A stretch of 64,000 nucleotides of DNA, taken from NCBI RefSeq assembly GCF_018131015.1, contig NZ_JAFCJJ010000011.1, forward strand, positions 1 through 64,000. The letters run 5' to 3'. A program made the position numbers and the translations under genes. Under the pieces are notes generated by a model, which searched no databases, was not told the DNA's origin, and saw only the letters and a program-made list of their open reading frames with translations. This DNA comes from Bradyrhizobium diazoefficiens. GTDB lineage: Bacteria > Pseudomonadota > Alphaproteobacteria > Rhizobiales > Xanthobacteraceae. Shown one piece after another: positions 1-9,664 of the stretch (the first letter of the stretch is position 1; each line of letters opens with the position of its first letter).

Positions 1-75
1 CAGCCACAAGATGCTCCAGGCCAGATGGAACAACGACTTCCTTCTCTCCGCACTGGCCCATCTGCGATAGCCCTA

Positions 76-196
76 CCTTGTGGGGGAGGGTCAGGGAGGG
101 GGGTGCCGCACGGGGATTATTCCGTCAGGCACCCGCATCCTCAACAACCAGCACCTTTTCCTGGGCTACCCCTCTCCCTAGCCCTCCCCCACAAGG
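76..196. repeat. Long inverted repeat upstream of spoVR end
   Basis: Two 29-base arms, 76-104 and 168-196, are near-perfect reverse complements (CCTTGTGGGGGAGGG core) separated by about 63 bases. The region 1-268 shows no convincing gene, and the short open frames here have no recognisable features. The element lies downstream of the spoVR stop codon. It resembles the dispersed intergenic palindromes of Bradyrhizobium-type genomes, which also occur at about 13300 and 50070 in this window. A role in transcript end formation is inferred, not shown. Confidence 0.7.
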
Positions 197-268
197 GGGG
201 AGGGAACCGACCTTTGTCGGAGCGCTAGCTGAATCTCATCCGGGGAGGCGCAAGCCCAGCCGTCCGCC

Positions 269-1807
269 TCAGGCCACCGCCGCCGCGATCGGGCGCGGGC
301 TCACGACATATTCGCGCAGCACCTTGTCCTGCGCGTCGACCTCGATCAGCGCGACGTCGTAGGTCCAGAGATCGGCGAGATGCTGCAGCACCCGCTTGGC
401 GTCGGTCTCGTTGAGCTGCGAGCCCTTGATGACGTGGTGATGCAGGATCAGCCGGCGGTCGCCGGACAGATCGACGTCGACCACCTCGATGTTGGCGTCG
501 ATGTAACCGACGTCGTGCTGCCGCGCCAGCTCGCGCCGGACCCGGCGGAAGCCGCGATCGTCGTGGATGGCATCGACGCGGATGCCGGCGCGCTCTTCGG
601 GATCGTCGTGGAGGTGGAACATGCGGAACTGCCGCATCAATTTGGGGCTCAGGAACTGGCCGATAAAACTCTCGTCGCGATAATTGGCCCAGACGTCGCG
701 CAGCACGCCCATGACGTCGTTCCTGCCGGCGATGTCCGGGAACCATTCGCGGTCCTCGTCCGTCGGACTGGCGACGATGCGCTCGATGTCCTGCATCATG
801 GCGAAGCCGAGCGCATAGGGGTTGAAGCCGGAGAAACGGGGATCGTCGAATTCGGGCTGGAACACCACATTGGTGTGCGACTGCAGGAATTCGAGGAAGT
901 TGCCGTCGGTGAGCCGGCCCTGCTGGTGCAGCTTGCTCATGATGCGGTAGTGGACGTAGGTCGCCGTGCCCTCGTTCATCACCTTGGTCTGGCTCTGCGG
1001 ATAGAAATACTGCGCGATGTGGCGGACGATGCGCAGCAGCTCGCGCTGCCAGGGCGCCAGCCGCGGAGCGCTCTTCTCGAGGAAATAGAGCAAATTCTCC
1101 TGCGGCAGGCCGAGCAGCTTGCGGCGCCGCTCGATGCTGAGCGCCGAGCGGCTCTTGGCCGCGCCCTTGGGCACGGTGCGCCAGAGATCGTTGAAGACCT
1201 CCTCCTCGTGCTGGCGGCGGCGCCCTGCCCGCTTCTCCTCGGCGCGCAGGTCGAGCTTCTTCTTGCCGGGATAGCGGTCGATGCCGTGCGACATCAGCGC
1301 ATGTGCGGCGTCGAGCGTGCGCTCGACCTCGGTGCGGCCGTAGCGCTCCTCGCACTGCATGACGTAGTTCTTGGCGAAGTCGAGATAATCGAGGATGCCG
1401 TCGGCGTCGGTCCACTGCTTGAACAGGTAGTTGTTCTTGAAGAAGTGGTTGTGGCCGAAGGCGGCGTGCGCGATCACCAGCGTCTGCATCGTCGCCGTGT
1501 TCTCCTCCATCAGGTAGGAGATGCAGGGCGAGGAGTTGATCACGATCTCATAGGCGAGCCCCATCAGGCCCTTGCGGTAAGAGGCCTCGTGGAACGCGAA
1601 CTGCTTGCCGAACGACCAGTGCTTGTAGAACAGCGGCATGCCGACGGAGGAGTAGGCGTCCAGCATCTGCTCGGCGGTGATGACCTCGATCTGGTTCGGA
1701 TAGACGTCGAGGCCGAGATCCTTCATCGCCACCTCCTCGCAGGCATCGGTGATGCGCTGCAAGGTGTGGAAATCCCAGTCCGCGCCTTCGAACAATCTTT
1801 CCGTCAT
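269..1807 (-). CDS. SpoVR family protein (YcgB-like)
   Basis: A 512-residue protein matching the usual length of SpoVR/YcgB proteins (about 510). It starts MTERLFEGADWDF. It contains the family-typical stretch around residues 70-120 with YKHWSFGK, the segment LMEENTATMQ and the His-rich AFGHNHFFKNN. The biochemical function of the family is unknown. In Bacillus the homologue affects spore cortex, and in enterobacteria ycgB is a stress/stationary-phase gene. It is the last gene of a prkA-yeaH-spoVR operon, and its ATG overlaps the yeaH stop by 4 bases, implying translational coupling. The frame stays open upstream of the ATG, but that extension lies inside yeaH and reads as an Arg-rich shadow, so I chose the internal ATG. 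Confidence 0.93.
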   Translation of the reverse strand: MTERLFEGADWDFHTLQRITDACEEVAMKDLGLDVYPNQIEVITAEQMLDAYSSVGMPLFYKHWSFGKQFAFHEASYRKGLMGLAYEIVINSSPCISYLMEENTATMQTLVIAHAAFGHNHFFKNNYLFKQWTDADGILDYLDFAKNYVMQCEERYGRTEVERTLDAAHALMSHGIDRYPGKKKLDLRAEEKRAGRRRQHEEEVFNDLWRTVPKGAAKSRSALSIERRRKLLGLPQENLLYFLEKSAPRLAPWQRELLRIVRHIAQYFYPQSQTKVMNEGTATYVHYRIMSKLHQQGRLTDGNFLEFLQSHTNVVFQPEFDDPRFSGFNPYALGFAMMQDIERIVASPTDEDREWFPDIAGRNDVMGVLRDVWANYRDESFIGQFLSPKLMRQFRMFHLHDDPEERAGIRVDAIHDDRGFRRVRRELARQHDVGYIDANIEVVDVDLSGDRRLILHHHVIKGSQLNETDAKRVLQHLADLWTYDVALIEVDAQDKVLREYVVSPRPIAAAVA

Positions 1808-3087
1808 GGAGCGGCTTTCTCCTGGGCAGTTTCGCGGCGCTGGAACAGGTCGTGGAACACCGGAAAGATTTCGCTGCGCTCGCTGACCTTGCGCATCGAG
1901 AGCGGCGCGCCGCTGTTGCGCAGGCGGTCGTAAAGGGTCCAGAGCGAGGAATCGGACAGATCGAAGGCGCTGCCTCCGGATTCCCCGACCTCGAGATAGG
2001 CAAAGAACTGGCAGACCGGAAGGATCTTCTCGGTCAGCAACAGGCCGGTGAGCTCGCCGTCGGAATAGGAATTGTCGCCGTCGGAGGCCTGCGCGGCGTA
2101 GATGTTCCAGTCGGCCGGATTGAAGCGCTCGCGCACGATCTCGTGCATGGCGGCAAGCGCGCTGGAGACCAGCGTGCCGCCGGACGCCGGGCCGTAGAAG
2201 AAGGTCTGCTCGTCCACCTCCTCGGCGCGGTCGGTGTGGCGAATGAAGACGATCTCGACATGCTTGTAGCGGCGCTTCAGGAACACGTAGAGCAGCATGT
2301 AGAAGCGCTTGGCGAGGTCCTTCATGTGCTCGGACATCGAGCCGGACACGTCCATCAGGCAAAACATCACGGCCTGCGCCACCGGCCGCGGCACCGTCTC
2401 GAAGCGGCGGTAGCGGATGTCGAGCGGGTCGATGAAGGGAATCCGCTTGGACTTCGCCTTCAGCTTTTCGAGCTGGGCGATGAGCACCAACCGTTCGTCC
2501 TCGTCTGTGCATGCGGCGATCGCGGCTTCCAGCTCTTCCATCTCCTCCTTGCGGGGACGCCTGAGCGCGATGCGGCGGGCGAGGGCGAGCTTCACCGTCC
2601 GGCTCACCGAGATGTTGGCGGGCGAGCCCGACGTGGTGTAGCCGGCGCGCTGGAGGCCCTCGCTCTCGGTCTGCGCGATCTTGCGCTTGGCGAGATCCGG
2701 CAGCTCGAGGTCGTCGAGGAAAAGATCGACGAATTCGTCGCGGGACAGCACGAAGCGGAAGGCGTCCTCGCTGTCGCCCTCGCCGGGACCGGACTGCTTG
2801 GAGCTGCCCTGGCCGGAGCGCTGCAGATAGTCGCCCTCGATGAACTTCTTGTTGCCGGGCAGCACCATGTCCCGCGTCCCGCCCTCGCGGCGGAAACGCG
2901 GCTCGTGCATGCCGTCGAGCGGGATCGTGACCTCGCCACCCTCCAGAACGTCCTTGATGTCGCGTTCCTGCGAGGTCTTCTTGACGGCGCCCTGCACCAG
3001 CGTTTTGGCCCGACGCAAGAACCGCTGCCGGTTCTCCAGACTCTTGCCGCCTGGATTCAGGCGCCTGTCAATAATGTGAATGGCCAC
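1804..3087 (-). CDS. YeaH/YhbH family protein (DUF444, VWA-like)
   Basis: A 427-residue DUF444 protein. The N-terminal half is charged with Gly/Ser-rich linkers. The C-terminal half has a von Willebrand A-like fold signature with a MIDAS motif, DVSGSM, at residues 246-251, followed by a conserved Thr/Ser segment (SGGTLVSSA, about 302-310). In enterobacteria YeaH is co-transcribed with the kinase YeaG (PrkA) and the pair acts in nitrogen starvation and stress adaptation. The same pairing is seen here. The start lies 13 bases after the prkA stop and the stop overlaps the spoVR start by 4 bases. The molecular role, perhaps a kinase partner or scaffold, is inferred from this association. Confidence 0.93.
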   Translation of the reverse strand: MAIHIIDRRLNPGGKSLENRQRFLRRAKTLVQGAVKKTSQERDIKDVLEGGEVTIPLDGMHEPRFRREGGTRDMVLPGNKKFIEGDYLQRSGQGSSKQSGPGEGDSEDAFRFVLSRDEFVDLFLDDLELPDLAKRKIAQTESEGLQRAGYTTSGSPANISVSRTVKLALARRIALRRPRKEEMEELEAAIAACTDEDERLVLIAQLEKLKAKSKRIPFIDPLDIRYRRFETVPRPVAQAVMFCLMDVSGSMSEHMKDLAKRFYMLLYVFLKRRYKHVEIVFIRHTDRAEEVDEQTFFYGPASGGTLVSSALAAMHEIVRERFNPADWNIYAAQASDGDNSYSDGELTGLLLTEKILPVCQFFAYLEVGESGGSAFDLSDSSLWTLYDRLRNSGAPLSMRKVSERSEIFPVFHDLFQRRETAQEKAAP

Positions 3088-3100
3088 TTTCCCATCCGCC

Positions 3101-5044
3101 TCAACCGGCCTGCTTCACGCGCATGTACCATTCGACGAGCCGGCGAACCTGGCGCTCGGTGTAGCCGCGCTCCACCATGCGTGCGACGAACTCGCCGTGC
3201 TTCTTCTCCGTCTCGCCGTCCTTCTTGGACCCGAAAGAGATGACCGGAAGCAGGTCCTCGACCTGAGAGAATATCCGCTTTTCGATCACATCGCGAATCT
3301 TCTCGTAGGAGGTCCAGGTCGGATTCTTGCCGCCATTCTGGGCCCGCGAGCGCAGCGAGAACTTCACGACCTCGTTGCGGAAGTCCTTGGGATTGGCGAT
3401 TCCGGCCGGCTTCTCGATCTTGGTCAATTCCTGGTTCAAAAGCTCGCGATCGAGCAGTTGTCCGGTATCGGGATCCTTGAAGTCCTGATCCTCGATCCAG
3501 GCGTCGGCATAGTCGACGTAGCGATCGAACAGGTTCTGGCCGTAATCCGAATAGGATTCGAGATAGGCCTTCTGGATCTCGTTGCCGATGAACTCGGCGT
3601 AGCGCGGCGCGAGCTCGGCCTTGATGAATTCGAGGTAGCGCTTCTCGACTTCCTCGGGCAGCTGCTCGCGGCGGATCGACTGCTCCAGCGCGTACATCAG
3701 GTGCACGGCGTCGGCGGCGACTTCCTGCGGATCGTGGTTGAAGGTCGCAGCCAGGATCTTGAAGGCGAAACGGGTGGAGACGCCGTCCATGCCCTCGTCG
3801 ACGCCGGCGGCGTCGCGATATTCCTGGACGCTGCGCGCCTTCGGATCGGATTCCTTCAGGCTCTCGCCGTCATAGACCCGCATCTTGCCGAACAACGTGG
3901 AGTTCTCGTGCTTGCGCAGGCGCGACATCACGGAGAAGCGCGCCAGCGTCTCCAGCGTCGACGGCGCGCAAGGAGCGGCCGCCAGCTCCGAGCCCTGGAT
4001 CAGCTTCTCATAGATCTTCTGCTCTTCGGTGACGCGCAGGCAGTACGGCACCTTGATGACGCAGATGCGGTCGATGAAGGCCTCGTTGTTCTTGTTGGAC
4101 TTGAAGCTCGCCCACTCGGCCTCGTTGGAGTGCGCGAGGATGATGCCGGTGAAGGGGATCGCGCCGATATTCTCGGTGCCGATGTAGTTGCCCTCCTGCG
4201 TCGCGGTCAGCAGCGGGTGCAGCATCTTGATCGGCGCCTTGAACATCTCGACGAATTCGAGGATGCCCTGGTTGGCGCGGTTGAGGCCGCCGGAATAGCT
4301 GTAGGCGTCGGGATCGTTCTGCGCGTAGGTCTCGAGCTTGCGGATGTCGACCTTGCCGACCAGCGAGGAGATGTCCTGGTTGTTCTCGTCACCGGGCTCG
4401 GTCTTGGCGATCGCGATCTGGCGCAGCCGCGACGGCTGGATTTTCGCGACCCTGAACTGGGAGATGTCGCCGCCGAAGGCTTCCAGCCGCTTGTAGCACC
4501 ACGGGCTCATCAGGCCGGTGAGGCGGCGGCGCGGAATGCCGTATTTCTCCTCCAGCATCGGGCCGAGCTGATCGGGATCGAACAGGCTGAGCGGGCTTTC
4601 GAACACCGGCGAGAGCTCGTCACCGGCCTTGAGCACGTAGATCGGATGCACCTCCATCAGCGACTTCAGCCGCTCGGCGAGCGAGGATTTGCCGCCGCCG
4701 ACGGGACCGAGCAGATAGAGGATCTGCTTGCGCTCCTCCAGGCCCTGCGCGGCGTGCCGGAAGAAGCCGACGATGCGCTCGATGGTCTCTTCCATGCCGT
4801 AGAAGCCGGCGAAGGCCGGATAGGTGCGGATCGTGCGATTCAAAAAAATACGGCCAAGGCGTGGATCCTTGGCCGTGTCAATCGTCTGGGGCTCGCCGAT
4901 CGCAGCTAGTAGCCGCTCGGCTGAGTTCGCGTATTTCATGGGATCGCTTCGACACGATTCCAGATATTCCGCCATCGACATGTCGTGCTGGCTTCTCGCC
5001 TCGAACGACCGAGCGAAAGCGTTGAATAGAGAATCGTTGTACAT
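3101..5044 (-). CDS. prkA: PrkA family serine protein kinase (YeaG-like)
   Basis: A 647-residue PrkA/YeaG kinase, close to the E. coli YeaG length of about 644. The N-terminal AAA-like domain carries a Walker A loop, GPVGGGKS, at residues 113-120. The C-terminal third is the PrkA kinase-like domain. Homologues bind ATP and phosphorylate or process proteins during starvation and stress. I chose the ATG at 5044 over an in-frame start 27 bases upstream because GGAGAGGG sits at ribosome-binding distance and the protein then begins MYNDSLFNAF, as family members do. It is the first gene of the operon with yeaH and spoVR. An EcfG-type promoter ends about 40 bases upstream of the ATG. Confidence 0.95.
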   Translation of the reverse strand: MYNDSLFNAFARSFEARSQHDMSMAEYLESCRSDPMKYANSAERLLAAIGEPQTIDTAKDPRLGRIFLNRTIRTYPAFAGFYGMEETIERIVGFFRHAAQGLEERKQILYLLGPVGGGKSSLAERLKSLMEVHPIYVLKAGDELSPVFESPLSLFDPDQLGPMLEEKYGIPRRRLTGLMSPWCYKRLEAFGGDISQFRVAKIQPSRLRQIAIAKTEPGDENNQDISSLVGKVDIRKLETYAQNDPDAYSYSGGLNRANQGILEFVEMFKAPIKMLHPLLTATQEGNYIGTENIGAIPFTGIILAHSNEAEWASFKSNKNNEAFIDRICVIKVPYCLRVTEEQKIYEKLIQGSELAAAPCAPSTLETLARFSVMSRLRKHENSTLFGKMRVYDGESLKESDPKARSVQEYRDAAGVDEGMDGVSTRFAFKILAATFNHDPQEVAADAVHLMYALEQSIRREQLPEEVEKRYLEFIKAELAPRYAEFIGNEIQKAYLESYSDYGQNLFDRYVDYADAWIEDQDFKDPDTGQLLDRELLNQELTKIEKPAGIANPKDFRNEVVKFSLRSRAQNGGKNPTWTSYEKIRDVIEKRIFSQVEDLLPVISFGSKKDGETEKKHGEFVARMVERGYTERQVRRLVEWYMRVKQAG

Positions 5045-5083
5045 GATCCCTCTCCGCATGAGTTCCGCCACACGACTGACTGA

Positions 5084-5109
5084 AACGTACGCAGCGACCG
5101 GACCGTTCC
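5084..5109 (-). promoter_or_regulatory. EcfG (general stress sigma factor) promoter of prkA operon
   Basis: On the minus strand the sequence reads GGAAC (5109-5105), a 17-base spacer, then CGTT (5087-5084). This is an exact match to the published alphaproteobacterial EcfG/RpoE2 consensus GGAAC-N16/17-CGTT. It would place the transcription start near 5077, giving a leader of about 33 bases before the prkA ATG. Confidence 0.8.
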
Positions 5110-5207
5110 TTAGCGCCCGTCTCGAATCAGCGTGAGCACATAACGATCATTCGACACCCGAGGGCCTTCTTCACGCAACGCACAACGTAGGCATCGGGTG
5201 AGTTACG

Positions 5208-5225
5208 AACAGGCACCTGCCTGTT
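5208..5225. promoter_or_regulatory. Perfect 8-bp-arm palindrome upstream of prkA
   Basis: AACAGGCA-CC-TGCCTGTT is an inverted repeat with 8-bp perfect arms and a 2-base centre. Short-spaced palindromes of this size are typical of dimeric regulator operators. It lies about 100 bases upstream of the EcfG -35 element. The bound protein is unknown. Confidence 0.45.
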
Positions 5226-5231
5226 ATTTAT

Positions 5232-5253
5232 GCGAATCTATACCTGTATTCGC
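5232..5253. promoter_or_regulatory. AT-rich inverted repeat GCGAAT-N10-ATTCGC
   Basis: Six-base arms GCGAAT (5232-5237) and ATTCGC (5248-5253) are separated by 10 bases. The element lies immediately beside the palindrome at 5208 in an unusually AT-rich patch. It is possibly a second operator half for the same divergent region. Confidence 0.3.
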
Positions 5254-5792
5254 TAATTTCCAGCAAATGTCGTCACACGGCAACATCCGGGCATTACCGG
5301 GGATACGTCATCCGGCACCGCAACATAACCGCCGGCCGGCGGCTTCTTTATGACGCCGGCGCGGCCAATGCTTGCGCGATCAAGCGTGCCTGATGAACGC
5401 GATGCCGCCGCAATGCGGTGGGTGAATTGCTTGCAACATGAACAGACGCGTCGGTGTCAACACGATCGCCCTGTGGCCGCGGCAATCTTCAGCCGAAACA
5501 TCCGCAATCAAATCCTTCGGCACAAACTCATTGCCGATGCGGATGTCGTGGACAGGCTGGCGTTACGCAAAGCCAGTTGGGCCAACGCGCGTTGGATACC
5601 GACCGGCCGGCCCCACATTGACGCAACATGATTACCCGCCGTCGGGATCGCTGCGATCGCAACGGCGTTACACCGGGAGTATGATGCCGCCAGGCTAGAT
5701 TGGTTCCCCCCCGGGAGCATGTTAACAGGACCATAGCGCGTCTGGACTGGCGCTGGAACCCCTCGCCCGCAGGCTTGGAGAGAAGAAACATC

Positions 5793-8642
5793 ATGAATCC
5801 CGTCAAAGAACTGGAAAAGCACGGACAAGCCGTCTGGCTGGACTTCCTGGCCCGCGGTTTTATCGCCAAGGGCGACCTGAAGCGGCTGATCGACACCGAC
5901 GGCGTCAAGGGCGTCACCTCCAATCCGTCGATCTTCGAAAAGGCGATCGGCAGCTCGGACGAATACGACGCCTCGATCGGCAAGGCGCTGAAGCGGGGCG
6001 ACCGGACCGTGGCCGACCTGTTCGAGACCGTCGCGGTCGAGGACATCCAGAACGCCGCCGACGTGCTCCGCCCGGTCTATGACCGCCTCAAGGGCGGCGA
6101 CGGCTATGTCAGCCTGGAGGTCTCGCCCTACCTGGCGATGGACACCGCAGGCACGGTCGCCGAGGCGCGGCGGCTCTGGAAGGACGTCAATCGCAAAAAC
6201 TTGATGGTGAAGGTGCCGGCGACGCGGGAGGGCCTGCCGGCGATCGAGCAGCTCATCGGCGACGGCATCAGCATCAACATCACGCTGCTGTTCTCGAAGG
6301 CGGTCTATCTCGAGGTCGCCGAGGCCTATCTCGCGGGCCTCGAGAAATACGTCGCCGGTGGCGGCGATCCGTCGCATGTCGCGAGCGTGGCGAGCTTCTT
6401 CGTCAGCCGGATCGACACGATGGTGGACAAGCAGCTCGACGAGAAGATCGCCCGCGCCAACGACCCGTCCGAGAAGGAGCGCCTCGCCGCGCTGAAGGGC
6501 AAGGTCGCGATCGCCAACGCCAAGCTCGCCTACCAGGACTACAAGCGCCTGTTCGCAGGTCCCCGCTGGGAGAAGCTCGCCGCCAAGGGCGCCAGGCCGC
6601 AGCGCATGCTGTGGGCCTCGACCGGCACCAAGAACAAGGACTACAGCGACGTCCTCTATGTCGAGGAGCTGATCGGCCCCAACACCATCAACACCGTGCC
6701 GCCGGCAACGCTCGACGCCTTCCGCGACCACGGCAAGCCGCGCGACAGCCTGGAGGAGAATGTCGAGGACGCCAGCCGTGTGCTGGAGGAGCTGGAGCGC
6801 TCCGGCGTCTCGCTCGACGCCATCACCGAGGAGCTGGTCAAGGACGGCGTCAAGCAGTTCGCGGACGCCGCCGACAAGCTCTACGGCGCCGTGGCGCACA
6901 AGCGCGCGACCGTGCTCGGCACCGCGGTCAACCGCCAGCAATTCGTGCTCGGTGACGCCCTCGGCAAGGCCGTCGCCAGGACCACGGAAGAGTGGCGCGC
7001 CTCGGCCAGGATCCGCCAGCTCTGGCAGCGCGACAGCTCGGTCTGGACCGGCTCCGACGAAGACAAGTGGCTCGGCTGGCTCGACAGCGCGGCCAGGGCC
7101 GACGTCGCCGACTACGCCGACTATGCCAATCGGGTGAAGGGGCAGAACTTCTCCGACGCCGTGGTGCTCGGCATGGGCGGCTCGAGCCTCGGGCCTGAGG
7201 TGCTGGCCGAGACCTTTGCGCGGAAATCCGGCTTCCCGAAGCTGCATGTGCTGGACTCCACCGATCCGGCGCAGGTGCGGGCGATGGAGCAGCGGATCGA
7301 TATCGCCAACACCGTGTTCATCGTCTCCAGCAAGTCCGGCGGCACCACCGAGCCGAACGCGATGAAGGACTATTTCTACGACCGCGTCGCCAAGGCGGTC
7401 GGCCCGAAGGTCAAGACAGGCCACCGCTTCATCGCGGTCACCGATCCCGGCTCCTCGCTGGAGAAGGCCGCCAAGAAGCTCCACTACGCCCGCATCTTCC
7501 ACGGCGAGCCGTCGATCGGCGGGCGCTATTCGGTGCTCTCGCCGTTCGGCCTGGTGCCGGCCGCAACCGCCGGCATCGACGTCGGCAGGTTCGTCGGCCA
7601 TGCGCTGACGATGGTCCGCTCCTGCGGGCCGGACGTGCCGCCGCTTGAAAACCCCGGCGTGCAGCTCGGCCTTGCGATGGGCCTTGCCGGCCTCGAGGGC
7701 CGCGACAAGGTGACGATCTTCTCCTCGCCCAAGGTCGCCGATTTCGGCGCCTGGGCCGAGCAGCTCATCGCCGAATCGACGGGCAAGGAAGGCAAGGGCC
7801 TGATCCCGATCGAGGGCGAGGCGCTGAACGATGCGAGCGTCTACGGCAACGACCGCTTTTTCATCGACATCCGCACCGAAGGCGAGGCTGACGCCGTTCA
7901 TGACGGACAGCTCGCCGCACTGGAGAAGGCCGGCCATCCCGTGGTCCGCATCCTCATGAAGTCGATCGACCATCTCGGCCAGGAGTTCTTCCGCTTCGAG
8001 ATGGCGACCGCCGTGGCCGGCTCCGTCCTCGGCATCAATCCGTTCGACCAGCCGGATGTGGAGGCCGCCAAGATCAAGACGCGCGAGCTCACCGCCTCGT
8101 TCGAGAAGACCGGCGCACTGCCGAAGGAGAAGCCGGTCGTCAGCACGGCGCAGGCCGATCTCTACACCGACGAGGCCAACGCCACGGCGCTCCGCGCCGG
8201 CGGCGCGGACGGCGATCTCGCCTCGTGGCTGAAGGCCCATCTCGCCCGCTCGCGAAGCGGCGATTATGTCGCCCTGCTCGGCTATGTCGCGCGCGACAAG
8301 GCCACGATCGACGCGCTGCAGAGGATGCGGCGCGCGGTGCTCGAAAAGCGCCATGTGGCGACCGCAGCCGAATTCGGGCCGCGCTTCCTGCATTCGACCG
8401 GCCAGGCCTACAAGGGCGGACCCAACAGCGGCGTGTTCCTGCAGATCACCGCCGATGACGCCCAGGACCTCCCCGTGCCGGGCCAGAAGGCGAGCTTCGG
8501 CGTCATCAAGGCGGCGCAGGCGCGCGGCGACTTCGACGTGCTGACCGAGCGCGGCCGGCGCGCGCTTCGCGTGCACCTGAAGGGTAACCTGAAGAAGGGC
8601 CTCGCGGCGTTGAACGCGGCGATCTCCGAAGCGTTGAACTGA
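5793..8642 (+). CDS. Bifunctional transaldolase / phosphoglucose isomerase
   Basis: A 949-residue fusion. Residues 1 to about 365 are transaldolase (sedoheptulose 7-phosphate + glyceraldehyde 3-phosphate to erythrose 4-phosphate + fructose 6-phosphate), with the Schiff-base lysine in [10 protein letters not shown] at K140. Residues from about 400 onward are glucose-6-phosphate isomerase, with [11 protein letters not shown] near 460, [10 protein letters not shown] near 513 and [11 protein letters not shown] following. The fusion joins the non-oxidative pentose phosphate branch to the entry of the oxidative branch. The ATG at 5793 gives the family start [11 protein letters not shown], with GGAGAGAAG upstream. 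It leads an operon with gnd and zwf, with gnd 14 bases downstream. Such Tal-Pgi fusions are known in Rhizobiales. Confidence 0.95.
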   Translation: MNPVKELEKHGQAVWLDFLARGFIAKGDLKRLIDTDGVKGVTSNPSIFEKAIGSSDEYDASIGKALKRGDRTVADLFETVAVEDIQNAADVLRPVYDRLKGGDGYVSLEVSPYLAMDTAGTVAEARRLWKDVNRKNLMVKVPATREGLPAIEQLIGDGISINITLLFSKAVYLEVAEAYLAGLEKYVAGGGDPSHVASVASFFVSRIDTMVDKQLDEKIARANDPSEKERLAALKGKVAIANAKLAYQDYKRLFAGPRWEKLAAKGARPQRMLWASTGTKNKDYSDVLYVEELIGPNTINTVPPATLDAFRDHGKPRDSLEENVEDASRVLEELERSGVSLDAITEELVKDGVKQFADAADKLYGAVAHKRATVLGTAVNRQQFVLGDALGKAVARTTEEWRASARIRQLWQRDSSVWTGSDEDKWLGWLDSAARADVADYADYANRVKGQNFSDAVVLGMGGSSLGPEVLAETFARKSGFPKLHVLDSTDPAQVRAMEQRIDIANTVFIVSSKSGGTTEPNAMKDYFYDRVAKAVGPKVKTGHRFIAVTDPGSSLEKAAKKLHYARIFHGEPSIGGRYSVLSPFGLVPAATAGIDVGRFVGHALTMVRSCGPDVPPLENPGVQLGLAMGLAGLEGRDKVTIFSSPKVADFGAWAEQLIAESTGKEGKGLIPIEGEALNDASVYGNDRFFIDIRTEGEADAVHDGQLAALEKAGHPVVRILMKSIDHLGQEFFRFEMATAVAGSVLGINPFDQPDVEAAKIKTRELTASFEKTGALPKEKPVVSTAQADLYTDEANATALRAGGADGDLASWLKAHLARSRSGDYVALLGYVARDKATIDALQRMRRAVLEKRHVATAAEFGPRFLHSTGQAYKGGPNSGVFLQITADDAQDLPVPGQKASFGVIKAAQARGDFDVLTERGRRALRVHLKGNLKKGLAALNAAISEALN

Positions 8643-8656
8643 CGAGGATCATTGAG

Positions 8657-9637
8657 ATGCAGCTCGGCATGATCGGCTTGGGGCGGATGGGCGGCAACAT
8701 CGTTCGCCGCCTGATGCGCCACGGCCATTCGACCGTGGTCTACGACAAGGACGCCAAGGCCGTCGCCGGCCTTGCCGCCGACGGCGCGCAAGGCTCGGCC
8801 ACGCTGGAAGAGTTCGTCGCAAAACTGGAACGGCCGCGCACGGCCTGGGTGATGCTGCCGGCGGGGCGCATCACCGAGACCACGATCGACACGATCGCGG
8901 GCGTGATGCAGGACGGCGACGTCATCATCGACGGCGGCAACACCTTCTGGCAGGACGACGTCCGCCGCGGCAAGGCGCTGAAGCAGCGCGGCATCCATTA
9001 CGTCGACGTCGGCACATCCGGCGGCGTCTGGGGGCTCGAGCGCGGCTATTGCATGATGATCGGCGGTGAGAAAGCCGTCGTTGACCGGCTCGATCCGATC
9101 TTCGCCGCCCTCGCCCCCGGTGCCGGCGACATCCCGCGCACCGAAGGGCGTGAGGGCCGCGATCCCCGTATCGAGCAGGGCTATATCCATGCAGGCCCCG
9201 TGGGCGCCGGCCATTTCGTGAAGATGATCCACAACGGCATCGAGTACGGCCTGATGCAGGCCTATGCCGAAGGTTTTGACATCCTCAAGAACGCCAATAT
9301 CGACGCCCTGCCCGCAGATCATCGCTACGATTTCGACCTCGCCGACATCGCCGAAGTCTGGCGGCGCGGCAGCGTGATCCCGTCCTGGCTGCTCGACCTC
9401 ACCTCGACCGCGCTGGCCGACAGCCCGCAGCTTTCGGAATATTCCGGCTTCGTCGAGGATTCCGGCGAGGGCCGCTGGACCGTGAATGCGGCGATCGACG
9501 AGGCGGTGCCCGCCGAAGTCCTCACCGCGGCGCTCTACACACGTTTCCGTTCCCGCAAGGAACACACCTTCGCCGAAAAAATTCTCTCGGCGATGCGCGC
9601 CGGCTTCGGCGGCCACAAGGAGCCGAAGTCCAAGTAA
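8657..9637 (+). CDS. gnd: 6-phosphogluconate dehydrogenase, short decarboxylating type
   Basis: A 326-residue enzyme that oxidatively decarboxylates 6-phosphogluconate to ribulose 5-phosphate. Visible motifs are an N-terminal dinucleotide-binding [12 protein letters not shown] (residues 7-18), [13 protein letters not shown] and the substrate-binding [14 protein letters not shown]. The catalytic lysine region is [14 protein letters not shown]. It belongs to the shorter (about 300-330 residue) class rather than the 470-residue E. coli type, and that class often prefers NAD. I cannot read cofactor preference securely from the sequence. It lies between tal-pgi and zwf in one transcription unit. 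Confidence 0.95.
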   Translation: MQLGMIGLGRMGGNIVRRLMRHGHSTVVYDKDAKAVAGLAADGAQGSATLEEFVAKLERPRTAWVMLPAGRITETTIDTIAGVMQDGDVIIDGGNTFWQDDVRRGKALKQRGIHYVDVGTSGGVWGLERGYCMMIGGEKAVVDRLDPIFAALAPGAGDIPRTEGREGRDPRIEQGYIHAGPVGAGHFVKMIHNGIEYGLMQAYAEGFDILKNANIDALPADHRYDFDLADIAEVWRRGSVIPSWLLDLTSTALADSPQLSEYSGFVEDSGEGRWTVNAAIDEAVPAEVLTAALYTRFRSRKEHTFAEKILSAMRAGFGGHKEPKSK

Positions 9638-9664
9638 GAGCAACCGAGCGAAGGCCGACAATTC

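Larger units (their letters stand above)
5045..5792. other. 748-bp divergent intergenic region prkA / tal-pgi
   Basis: No open frame here has a convincing product. It holds the EcfG promoter near the prkA end, then an AT-rich segment (about 5208-5260) with two inverted repeats. On the tal-pgi side I see only a short palindrome, TGTTAACA, at 5720-5727 and no clear sigma-70 promoter. The region is long for this gene-dense window and may hide a small RNA or an operator, but nothing in the sequence proves it. Confidence 0.6.

Noticed and set aside
1808..2512. N-terminal extension of SpoVR to 747 residues
   Set aside because: The extension lies in another frame inside yeaH, is Arg/Ala-rich and lacks similarity to SpoVR. 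The ATG at 1807 gives the normal length.
5350..5631. 93-codon plus-strand frame in the prkA/tal-pgi spacer
   Set aside because: It has no ribosome-binding site or recognisable features, and overlapping frames of similar size exist. It is not supported as a gene.
5508..8576. 1022-codon minus-strand frame opposite tal-pgi
   Set aside because: It is antisense of a clear bifunctional enzyme, with shadow-like composition and no motifs.
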